Assembly (NCBI GenBank): GCA_021647345.1
Contig: JAKIUX010000054.1
Location: 1-6,653, forward strand
Length of the DNA stretch: 6,653 nucleotides
Reading direction: 5' to 3'
Source: Hydrogenimonas sp.
GTDB lineage: Bacteria; Campylobacterota; Campylobacteria; Campylobacterales; Hydrogenimonadaceae
The notes beneath the pieces were generated by a model. The model worked only from the letters and a program-made list of their open reading frames with translations. It was not told the DNA's origin and did not search any database. A program made the position numbers and the translations under genes. The stretch's first letter is position 1. Every line of letters starts with the position of its first letter. Positions 1 to 5,494 of the stretch are shown here, piece after piece.

Positions 1-161
1 CCGTCCAACCCGTCGAATACCAAAGAGAGAAAGATGAGCCATGCCGACTTTTCAAAATTTCCGTTGACGGCGGAAACAATAGCTACAACGGCCGTGAAGA
101 TGGAGGCGGCGGTAAAGAGATTGGGAAGTATATATATAAGCTGGAATCGGCCGCCGGCCAT
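1..161 (-). CDS. pssA: CDP-diacylglycerol–serine O-phosphatidyltransferase, N-terminal part (runs off the window)
   Basis: PssA is an inner-membrane enzyme that joins CDP-diacylglycerol and L-serine to give phosphatidylserine, the precursor of phosphatidylethanolamine. Only the first 53 codons are present. The ATG at 161 shares its A with the TGA of the upstream Psd-like gene (TGATG), so translation is probably coupled; I see no strong separate ribosome binding site. The translation begins MAGGRFQLIYILPNLFTAAS, with the ILPNLFT segment typical of bacterial type II PssA in the first membrane helix. A second hydrophobic stretch at residues 41-48 leads into FDGLDG at the window edge. That is the start of the CDP-alcohol phosphotransferase signature (DG-x2-AR-x8-G-x3-D-x3-D), whose remaining metal-binding aspartates lie outside. 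The Psd-like gene followed by pssA is a common Campylobacterota pair. Identification is confident; intactness cannot be judged. Confidence 0.9.
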   Translation of the reverse strand, partial: MAGGRFQLIYILPNLFTAASIFTAVVAIVSAVNGNFEKSAWLIFLSLVFDGLD

Positions 162-784
162 CACTCGGCACCGTATGCCAGCAGAGAGTAGCCTCCTACA
201 ACTCTCTCGCCGGGTTTTATTTCAACTGTTGAAGATTTCGGCAGAAGAAGCTCTGCGCTACCGTCGGTCAAGAGAGCCAGGTTCTCACCGGCTTCCAGCT
301 TCCCGCCTGTAAAAAGAAGCGGCAAAGAGAGAGAGTAGAATCCGCATTTGATCTTCAAAAGATACTCTCTGTTTCCAATAAACCAAGTTATCTTCGCATT
401 TTCGTTCAAGCTTGCCGACAGATGATGGCTCTCTTTCAAGAAGAGTCCGTGAATCACCTTTTGTTCATCTAGCTTACACGCCATTGGAGCGCGTACGACA
501 CTGCTTCCGTCAAAGAGCGACTTTTTGATTACTATAGAGACTCCGTCACCTCTTTCAGAAACAGAGAGTACCTTGCCGTCAATAGGCGAGATGATTGCCC
601 GCTGCACGCTCTCTACAGGTGCACGCTCCGGCACATAGAATATATATGCCGTAAAGAAGCTCATAGTTATAAGCAGAAGATTTAGCAGCAGAGCATCGCT
701 GAAAACAAGCACGAAGAGGGTGCCTCCCCATACGGGGAGAATATATCTCCATCCTATGCTCAAAAACTTCCCGTTTCCGCTCAT
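161..784 (-). CDS. Phosphatidylserine decarboxylase-like (PSD-A type) membrane protein lacking the usual histidine
   Basis: This 207-residue protein belongs to the phosphatidylserine decarboxylase-related family, as the short PSD-A/archaetidylserine type. Residues 14-50 are two hydrophobic segments, followed by VPER in place of the usual FRDPER. ISPIDGKV (65-72) matches the conserved P-x-DG motif and keeps its aspartate (D69). TDGSAELLLP (173-182) corresponds to the self-cleavage site, where Gly-Ser breaks to form the pyruvoyl cofactor (G175/S176). The C-terminal stretch with PGERVVGG fits the end of the family. The family motif DVHVNRAP appears here as DGSSVVRAP (92-100), so the histidine is missing. 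The protein may therefore be a non-cleaving or divergent member rather than the true PE-forming decarboxylase. It starts three bases after the rpoN-like gene and overlaps pssA by one base. The family is well supported; the activity is uncertain. Confidence 0.75.
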   Translation of the reverse strand: MSGNGKFLSIGWRYILPVWGGTLFVLVFSDALLLNLLLITMSFFTAYIFYVPERAPVESVQRAIISPIDGKVLSVSERGDGVSIVIKKSLFDGSSVVRAPMACKLDEQKVIHGLFLKESHHLSASLNENAKITWFIGNREYLLKIKCGFYSLSLPLLFTGGKLEAGENLALLTDGSAELLLPKSSTVEIKPGERVVGGYSLLAYGAE

Positions 785-787
785 GAT

Positions 788-1042
788 CTACTCTTTGCTC
801 TCTTTGCTGCTCTCTTCTTTTTTCTCCTCGTTGGTCTCTTCCAGGCTCTCTGCGCTCTTGAGATCTTCCTGAATGTCGCTCTCTTCCTCCACCAGTCTCG
901 ACTTTATGCCCCGCTCCTTCTCATACTCCCTTATCCGCTCCTCGAGCTCCTCTATTCCTGACTGTAAAATGGGCAGCCAGCTTCGCAAAGTAGTTGAAAG
1001 CTTCGTTTTTATGTTTATATTGGCACTTTGGCGAAGCTTCAC
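788..1042 (-). CDS. Stand-alone sigma-54 (RpoN) region I with acidic tail; truncated rpoN
   Basis: This 84-codon gene starts with GTG at 1042. The N-terminal part resembles region I of Campylobacterota sigma-54, notably KTKLSTTLRSWLPILQ (12-27) followed by a helix ELEERIREYEKE (32-43). Region I contacts activators and holds the polymerase closed. Where family members have the helix-ending ENP, this protein reads ERG. Residues 50-84 are almost only E, S, K and D, like the acidic region II linker, and then a TAG ends the gene. Core-binding region III and the helix-turn-helix/RpoN box, about 330 residues, are absent. The location immediately after lptB is the classic rpoN position in Proteobacteria. 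An AAGAGGGGG ribosome binding site lies 7 bases before the GTG, and the frame has no internal stop, so it is probably expressed. It may be a decaying remnant or a retained small regulator. I know no function for such a protein. Confidence 0.68.
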   Translation of the reverse strand: MKLRQSANINIKTKLSTTLRSWLPILQSGIEELEERIREYEKERGIKSRLVEEESDIQEDLKSAESLEETNEEKKEESSKESKE

Positions 1043-1049
1043 CCCTCTA

Positions 1050-1058
1050 CCCCCTCTT
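1050..1058 (-). promoter_or_regulatory. Strong ribosome binding site of the rpoN-like gene
   Basis: On the minus strand this reads AAGAGGGGG, 7 bases before the GTG at 1042. It fixes the GTG as the start, because the frame upstream contains no other good start before the lptB stop. A second AGAGGGG copy abuts the GTG itself and is too close to serve. A strong site argues that this short gene is translated. Confidence 0.6.
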
Positions 1059-1081
1059 GACGCAGTAGAAGTTTTGGCAGA

Positions 1082-1804
1082 TCATAGCGTAAAGTGCTCT
1101 CCGAGATAGTGCTTTATCACCTCTGCGTCTGAGGCGATCTCTTCGGCACTGCCTTCAGCCATCAACTCTCCTGAACGCATAACATACGCTCTGTCGCAGA
1201 TACCGAGAGTCTCTCTTACATTATGGTCAGTAATAAGCACCCCTATATCTAATTCAAGAAGCTGCTTTATAACATTTTGAATATCAATAACCGCTATAGG
1301 ATCGACTCCGGCAAAAGGCTCATCAAGCAGGAGAAATTTAGGTTTGCTTACAAGTGCTCTTGCAATCTCCGCTCTCCTTCTTTCACCGCCGCTTAGACGA
1401 ATACCTTTTCGATTCCTGATAGGCTCAATATTGAAGAGTTCAAGAAGATTCTCTATCCTCTTTTGGGCACTTTTTTTGTCAAGCTTGGCGGCTTCGGCAG
1501 CTATAAGAAGGTTCTCCTCGACTGTAAGATCTTTAAATATGCTCGATTCTTGCGGAAGATAGCCTATGCCGAGTCTAGATCTGACATGAAGGGGGGTCTT
1601 AGTTACATCTTCGTCGTCGATGTAGACATGCCCGCCACTAACACTTATTAGACCGCATATCATATAGAAAGTGGTGGTCTTTCCGGCTCCGTTGGGCCCG
1701 AGCAGACCTACAACCTCTTTGGTATTCAAAGAGATGGAGACATCTCTTACAATAACGCTCTTTTTAATGGTTTTGCTAAGTTTTTCCGCTCTTAGACTAT
1801 GCAT
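1082..1804 (-). CDS. lptB: LPS export ABC transporter ATP-binding protein LptB
   Basis: LptB is the cytoplasmic ATPase of the LptB2FGC complex, which extracts lipopolysaccharide from the inner membrane and drives it across the Lpt bridge to the cell surface. The 240-residue protein has every expected element: Walker A GPNGAGKT (36-43), Q-loop glutamine in YLPQ (85), signature LSGGE (137-141), Walker B FLLLDEP (157-163), D-loop FAGVDP (164-169) and switch histidine in ITDHNV (194). Phenylalanine 90 in SIFKDLT matches the coupling-helix contact of known LptB proteins. The length is that of the family (about 240). I chose the ATG at 1804, which overlaps the end of tsaE by 8 bases. A longer frame reaching 1873 would add 23 residues encoded entirely inside tsaE. 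The tsaE–lptB–rpoN order is as in Campylobacter. The protein looks fully functional. Confidence 0.95.
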   Translation of the reverse strand: MHSLRAEKLSKTIKKSVIVRDVSISLNTKEVVGLLGPNGAGKTTTFYMICGLISVSGGHVYIDDEDVTKTPLHVRSRLGIGYLPQESSIFKDLTVEENLLIAAEAAKLDKKSAQKRIENLLELFNIEPIRNRKGIRLSGGERRRAEIARALVSKPKFLLLDEPFAGVDPIAVIDIQNVIKQLLELDIGVLITDHNVRETLGICDRAYVMRSGELMAEGSAEEIASDAEVIKHYLGEHFTL

Positions 1805-2216
1805 CTGTCTCAATCCTATAGATTCTCTTATTATCACCCTTTTCAATTTCAACAACCGCGGTAAAGATTCCATACCCTCTTAAAAGCTCTCTTAAAGCCT
1901 CATCTCCCCACTCAACAAGGTGCCAGCCTGGAGATTCAAGGCTCTCAAGAAGCCCCAAAGCTATAAATTTATCGTTGGGGCACTGGTAAAGATCGTAGTG
2001 CCTGAGAGTTTCGTCATAGACCTGCTCTATGGAGAATGTAGGAGAAGTTACCGGTTCTGTACACCCTTTTATTTTTGCAATAGCCTTAACCAGGGTCGTC
2101 TTACCGGCTGCCAGATCACCCCTTAAAAATATTACAGCGCTTTGAGGAAGAGACTTAGCAATAGACTCCGCAACCTTTTCAACCTCGCTCAACGAGGCAC
2201 TCATTGCCCTTTTCAT
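1797..2216 (-). CDS. tsaE: tRNA threonylcarbamoyladenosine biosynthesis ATPase TsaE
   Basis: TsaE is the small P-loop ATPase that works with TsaB and TsaD to place the threonylcarbamoyl group on A37 of ANN-decoding tRNAs (t6A). The 139-residue length matches the family. The Walker A region reads RGDLAAGKTT (32-41), with Ala where most members have Gly (GDLGAGKTT); the lysine and threonine are kept. Further family motifs are TSPTFSIEQVY, HYDLYQ and WHLVEWGD, the last carrying the conserved Trp/Glu/Asp near the C-terminus. The ATG at 2216 overlaps the trpD stop as ATGA, and no strong ribosome binding site precedes it, so reinitiation after trpD is likely. The TAG stop lies inside the first codons of lptB. 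It appears intact. Confidence 0.93.
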   Translation of the reverse strand: MKRAMSASLSEVEKVAESIAKSLPQSAVIFLRGDLAAGKTTLVKAIAKIKGCTEPVTSPTFSIEQVYDETLRHYDLYQCPNDKFIALGLLESLESPGWHLVEWGDEALRELLRGYGIFTAVVEIEKGDNKRIYRIETDA

Positions 2217-3196
2217 AAAGAGTTTGAGACCTCTATTATCTTATCTAAAGCGGCCTTTGCCCGGCCAGAATCGATCGTCTCAGCGGCAATTTGCAGACCC
2301 TCGTCTAAAGATGTGGCTTTACCATCTACCATCAAAGCGGCAGCAGCGTTTAACAAGACTATTTCCCGCTTGGCCCCTTTTGTCTCTCCTGCGAGTATAG
2401 AAGCGGTTATCTTGGCATTTTCCATAGCGTCGCCCCCCTTTATGGAGTCGGACTGATAGCGCTCTATTCCCAATTCAAGAGGATCTATCGTCATCTCTTT
2501 GAGTTTGCCGTTTTCAAGCATCACAGCTTCGCTTCTGCTCGATACCGAGATCTCATCAAGACCGTCAAGGCTGCTAACCACAAGAGCCCTGCTGCTTCCA
2601 AGCCTCTTTAGAGCTTCGGCCATTTTAGAAACAAACGAAGGGTCGAAAACTCCTATCATCTGTTTCTTGACTCCGGCCGGATTGCTTAACGGCCCAAGAA
2701 TATTGAATATTGTACGATGCGGTATAGATTTTCTTATCGGCATAACAAACTTCATAGCCGGATGGTGCAAAACCGCAAATATAAATGTAAAGCCGCACTC
2801 TTCAACCATCTTAACCTGCTGCTTTGGTGAAAGATCGAGTCGGATTCCAAGAGCTTCGAGCATATCCGCACTTCCTGAGCGGCTTGTAATCGAACGGTTC
2901 CCATGTTTAGCCACATAGCAGCCGGCCCCGGCGAGCAGCAAGGAGACGGTTGTAGAGATATTAAAACTTCCGCTCTTGTCTCCACCTGTACCGCAGTTAT
3001 CTATAAGCTTATTTCGAAGATCCTCTGGAACCGGCAGTTTTATGGAGTGCTCGCGCATCACTTCGGCAGCCGCTGCAATCTCATCAGCGCTCTCGCCTCT
3101 TTTAGCCATATCTACGAGAAGCTCTCTCGCTTCACTCTCTTCCATCTGCCCAGAAAATAGCCTCTCGAACGCCTCTTTCGCCTCATCGTATTTCAT
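2213..3196 (-). CDS. trpD: Anthranilate phosphoribosyltransferase
   Basis: TrpD is a cytoplasmic enzyme that transfers the phosphoribosyl group of PRPP to anthranilate, the second committed step of tryptophan synthesis. The 327-residue protein shows the PRPP/anthranilate motif GTGGD (69-73) with FNIST (78-82), the KHGNR loop (97-101) followed by SGSAD (107-111), RTIFNILGPLSNP (161-173), and the metal-binding DGLDE (211-215). All catalytic motifs are present and the length is normal. The ATG at 3196 overlaps the upstream S4 gene by 4 bases (ATGA), with a good GAGGAG ribosome binding site at 3202-3207. No other trp gene is present in this operon. It sits between the S4 gene and tsaE, which are close neighbours in some relatives, so it may have been inserted there. 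Confidence 0.96.
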   Translation of the reverse strand: MKYDEAKEAFERLFSGQMEESEARELLVDMAKRGESADEIAAAAEVMREHSIKLPVPEDLRNKLIDNCGTGGDKSGSFNISTTVSLLLAGAGCYVAKHGNRSITSRSGSADMLEALGIRLDLSPKQQVKMVEECGFTFIFAVLHHPAMKFVMPIRKSIPHRTIFNILGPLSNPAGVKKQMIGVFDPSFVSKMAEALKRLGSSRALVVSSLDGLDEISVSSRSEAVMLENGKLKEMTIDPLELGIERYQSDSIKGGDAMENAKITASILAGETKGAKREIVLLNAAAALMVDGKATSLDEGLQIAAETIDSGRAKAALDKIIEVSNSL

Positions 3197-3441
3197 GATA
3201 TCTCCTCGACATACTCATCCTTCGCGCTTTTTGGAATAGTTTTAGTCGCAGGGATTTTAAGAACTTTGTAGATTTTGGAACCTTTAAGGTAGCGAATCTC
3301 TATAGTATCTCCAACTTTTACATCTTTGCTCGCCTTCGCTTGCTGACCGTTTATGAAGACAACACCGCTTTTAACCATATCTTGAGCGACAGTGCGTCTT
3401 TTAACCAGATTAACACTGCTTAAATATTTATCTATTCTCAA
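3193..3441 (-). CDS. S4-domain RNA-binding protein (RqcP/Hsp15-like)
   Basis: This small basic protein is a single S4 RNA-binding fold. LRIDKYLSSVNLVKRRT and INGQQAKASKDVKVGD match the family that includes Bacillus RqcP (YabO) and E. coli Hsp15, which bind stalled large ribosomal subunits. RqcP works with RqcH in adding alanine tails to stalled chains; that assignment here is inference from similarity. I placed the start at the TTG at 3441 (82 residues): GGAGAAG precedes it by 5 bases and homologues begin with M-R-x-D-K. An ATG at 3462 in the same frame would give 89 residues (beginning MIADGEDLRID), but it has no clear ribosome binding site and lies only about 10 bases from the likely transcript start. 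It is first in the leftward operon and overlaps trpD by 4 bases. Confidence 0.85.
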   Translation of the reverse strand: MRIDKYLSSVNLVKRRTVAQDMVKSGVVFINGQQAKASKDVKVGDTIEIRYLKGSKIYKVLKIPATKTIPKSAKDEYVEEIS

Positions 3442-3443
3442 AT

Positions 3444-3450
3444 CTTCTCC
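3444..3450 (-). promoter_or_regulatory. Ribosome binding site deciding the S4-gene start
   Basis: The minus strand reads GGAGAAG ending 2 bases before the TTG at 3441 (GGAG core with 5 bases of spacing). No comparable purine-rich site precedes the ATG at 3462, where only AAAAGT is seen. This favours the TTG start. Confidence 0.5.
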
Positions 3451-3478
3451 ATCGGCTATCATACTTTTAATCGATCTT

Positions 3479-3484
3479 ATTATA
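3479..3484 (-). promoter_or_regulatory. Probable -10 element of the leftward operon
   Basis: The minus strand carries a perfect TATAAT, predicting transcription from about 3472. No TTGACA-like -35 is seen 16-18 bases upstream (ACAAGG, CAAGGC or AACAAG). That is common for Campylobacterota sigma-70 promoters, which often rely on the -10 and AT-rich upstream DNA. It would drive the S4–trpD–tsaE–lptB–rpoN'–psd-like–pssA run. Confidence 0.5.
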
Positions 3485-3524
3485 GAGTTTTGATGATAAA
3501 GCCTTGTTTATACATAAGCCTCTT

Positions 3525-3552
3525 TTGACAGTACATACACCCCACTTATACT
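3525..3552 (+). promoter_or_regulatory. Sigma-70 promoter of the mla operon
   Basis: A perfect TTGACA (3525-3530) is followed after 16 bases by TATACT (3547-3552). Transcription is expected to begin near 3558-3560, leaving a leader of only about 16-18 bases before the mlaE ATG at 3576. This is the best promoter match in the window. Confidence 0.65.
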
Positions 3553-3571
3553 CCTATTATTTTTAATAGGA
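3552..3571. repeat. Inverted repeat over the mla transcription start and ribosome binding site
   Basis: TCCTATTA (3552-3559), a TTTT spacer and TAATAGGA (3564-3571) form a perfect 8-base inverted repeat. It touches the last base of the -10 and its right arm contains the AGGA ribosome binding site of mlaE. It could be an operator for a dimeric regulator, or, if transcription starts early enough, a hairpin hiding the ribosome binding site. It is AT-rich, so chance remains possible. Confidence 0.4.
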
Positions 3572-3575
3572 TAGA

Positions 3576-4721
3576 ATGTTTTTCATGAATAGTGAAGAGT
3601 ATATCGATATAGAGCGCTCAAAAGAGAGCGTTACAATCAGATTGGGCGGCATTTGGAGCGTGGAGTCGCTCGGCTCCATAGAGAGCCTCTATAAAAAAGT
3701 TCTACCGGAAATTTTCGACGCCAAAAAGATTGTACTCGACCTTAAAAGAGTAGAGTCGATAGATACGAGCGCAATGATCTTCTTTATAACGATGCGAAGC
3801 GAGCTAAAAAAGATAGCTGATACAAGGGTGATAAACACACCAAAAGAGTTTTGCCGAATGTTTCGTATGGTAAAAAGGTTCTATACACCTTCATATAGAC
3901 CAAAAAGTGCCACTTTCGCCTCACTTTTAGAGCCGATCTTACGCATAGGCAAAGGGGCGGTATCGATCTATTATGATATTGTTCTCTTTCTCTCTTTCAT
4001 TGGGCGCTCGGCAATAGCCGTTTTTGATACCTTGAAGCGCCCATCATCCTTTCGAATAAAAGAGACAGCTGTTAACATATATAGCACCGGCGTCACGGCG
4101 ATACCGATAGTGGCTCTAAGCTCTTTTCTTGTAGGAATCGTCATCGCCTTTCAAAGCGCGGTGCAGCTTCAAAAGTATGGCGCCAATATCTTCATAGTCG
4201 ATATGATCGGCATCTCAATTCCAAGAGAGCTCGCACCCCTTATAACCGCTATCATCGTAGCGGGAAGAAGCGGCTCCGCATATACTGCCCAGATAGGAGT
4301 TATGAAAATAACAGAAGAGATAGACGCAATGAAGACTATGGGTTTTGAGATATTCCGTTTTGTCGTTTTTCCGCGTATAGCAGCTATGATGATAGCTCTT
4401 CCTCTGCTGATCTTCTTTGCCGATATTATAGGAATTTACGGCGGTTTGCTTGTAGCTAAGATGCAGCTCGATATTACGCCGGCATAGTTTATAGAAAGGC
4501 TCCACAATGAAGTAGATGTAAGACACTATCTCGTCGGACTCTTCAAAGCACCATTTTTTGCTCTTATCATAGCCTCAATAGGCTGCTTCAGAGGCTTCCA
4601 GGTCTCAGGCAACACAGAAAGCATAGGGCGTTACACCACAATGAGCGTTGTCAACTCAATCTTTCTTGTAATCGCCATGGATGCGCTCTTTTCGGTCATA
4701 TTCACGGAGCTTGACATATGA
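3576..4721 (+). pseudogene. mlaE: STAS-domain MlaE-type lipid ABC transporter permease, interrupted by one in-frame TAG
   Basis: MlaE is the inner-membrane permease of the MCE/Mla phospholipid transporter. Residues 9-100 look like a STAS (MlaB-like) domain fused in front, as in other Campylobacterota. From about 115 the permease domain follows, with hydrophobic helices near 133-150, 172-194 and 262-292 and the family core RELAPLITAIIVAGRSGSAY (217-236) followed by EIDAMKTMG. Codon 304 is TAG (4485-4487). Beyond it the same frame stays open for 77 codons and encodes the expected end: FIERLHNEV, then APFFALIIASIGCFRGFQVSG, and a last helix ending in VIFTELDI. The TGA at 4719-4721 overlaps the mlaF start (ATGA). 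The truncated 303-residue product would lack the final membrane helices and probably not work. The start ATG has AGGA 4 bases upstream. It may be a fresh nonsense mutation, a base-call error or readthrough; I call it pseudogene provisionally. Confidence 0.85.
4485..4487 (+). other. In-frame amber codon inside mlaE
   Basis: TAG replaces one sense codon between ...DITPA and FIERL. Single-base neighbours include TTG, CAG, GAG, AAG, TCG, TGG and TAC/TAT. No frameshift or other stop occurs in the 77 codons that follow. TAG is also the natural terminator of tsaE and of the rpoN-like gene here, so general reassignment of UAG is unlikely. Confidence 0.9.
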
Positions 4722-5494
4722 AAGAGATAATAAAAATGAGACATGTTCGTACCGTTTTCGGAGACAAAACCGTTCACGAAGATGTAAATCTAACCGTTAA
4801 AGAGGGCGAGATATACGCGATACTAGGAGGCAGCGGATCGGGCAAGACAACACTTTTAAGAGAGATGATAATGCTTCTTCGTCCAAGTGGTGGCGAGATC
4901 GAGATTCTCGGCCAAAACCTTGAAACAATAAGCCAAAAAGAGGCGCAAAAGTTAAGAAGCCAATGGGGAGTTCTTTTTCAGTTCGGCGCTCTATTTACAT
5001 CACTTACCGTGGAGGAGAATGTAGCAGTATGGTTAAGAGAGTATACCTCTCTCTCCGACGCGACCATCAGGCAAATTGTAAGGTCGAAGCTGAAAATGGT
5101 TGGGCTCGACCCAGATGTCGGAAGACTATACCCCAGCGAACTAAGCGGTGGAATGGTAAAACGCTCCGCACTTGCGCGGGCTCTGGTAATGGATCCAAAA
5201 CTTCTCTTTCTCGACGAACCGACATCTGGCCTTGACCCTGTAAGCGCCGAGGCTTTTGACGAGCTCATAACTCAGCTTCGATCCCTGCTTGGCCTCACTA
5301 TAGTGATGATAACGCACGATATAGACACAATCTTCAATGTGGTGGACAAAATGGCGGTTTTGGGCGAAGGGCGCGTAGTGGCTGAGGGGAGTTTGAAGCA
5401 GGTTTTGAAGAGGGACCACCCGTTTATTAGAAAATTTTTTGGCGGTAACCGCGCAAAAGCGCGTATAGAGGCTATGAAGATGGAGGCGAGTTGA
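4718..5494 (+). CDS. mlaF: Mla-type lipid ABC transporter ATP-binding protein
   Basis: MlaF is the cytoplasmic ATPase that pairs with MlaE to power lipid movement between the inner membrane and the MCE tunnel. The 258-residue protein has Walker A GGSGSGKT (37-44), Q-loop LFQFGALF (Q88) with the glycine-phenylalanine context typical of MlaF, signature ELSGGM (141-146), Walker B LLFLDEP (162-168), D-loop SGLDP (170-174) and switch histidine in MITHD (200). The C-terminal tail, with FIRKFF and a basic helix, fits the MlaF extension. The ATG at 4718 overlaps the mlaE stop as ATGA, and GGAG at 4706-4709 gives it its own ribosome binding site, so it can be translated despite the mlaE stop upstream. 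In Campylobacter jejuni the mlaF/mlaE homologues are known as iamA/iamB. It looks intact. Confidence 0.95.
   Translation: MKEIIKMRHVRTVFGDKTVHEDVNLTVKEGEIYAILGGSGSGKTTLLREMIMLLRPSGGEIEILGQNLETISQKEAQKLRSQWGVLFQFGALFTSLTVEENVAVWLREYTSLSDATIRQIVRSKLKMVGLDPDVGRLYPSELSGGMVKRSALARALVMDPKLLFLDEPTSGLDPVSAEAFDELITQLRSLLGLTIVMITHDIDTIFNVVDKMAVLGEGRVVAEGSLKQVLKRDHPFIRKFFGGNRAKARIEAMKMEAS

Noticed and set aside
130..139. TATATATATA run that looks like a promoter or simple repeat
   Set aside because: It encodes Leu-Ile-Tyr-Ile of the first PssA helix on the minus strand; no matching -35 or gene start.
1805..1873. A 23-residue N-terminal extension of LptB from an upstream ATG
   Set aside because: It is encoded wholly inside tsaE in another frame, has no family counterpart, and the ATG at 1804 gives the normal LptB length.
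2499..2918. 139-codon plus-strand frame opposite trpD
   Set aside because: Antisense to a fully conserved trpD; its sequence has no recognisable domain and is explained by trpD codon use.
3501..3520. Possible operator in GCCTTGTTTATACATAAGCC
   Set aside because: The ends look symmetrical but are not reverse complements (GCCTT versus AAGCC), so no true inverted repeat.
4485..4487. UAG as pyrrolysine or general codon reassignment
   Set aside because: TAG also ends tsaE and the rpoN-like gene in this window, and nothing nearby suggests pyrrolysine machinery; left only as a remote option.
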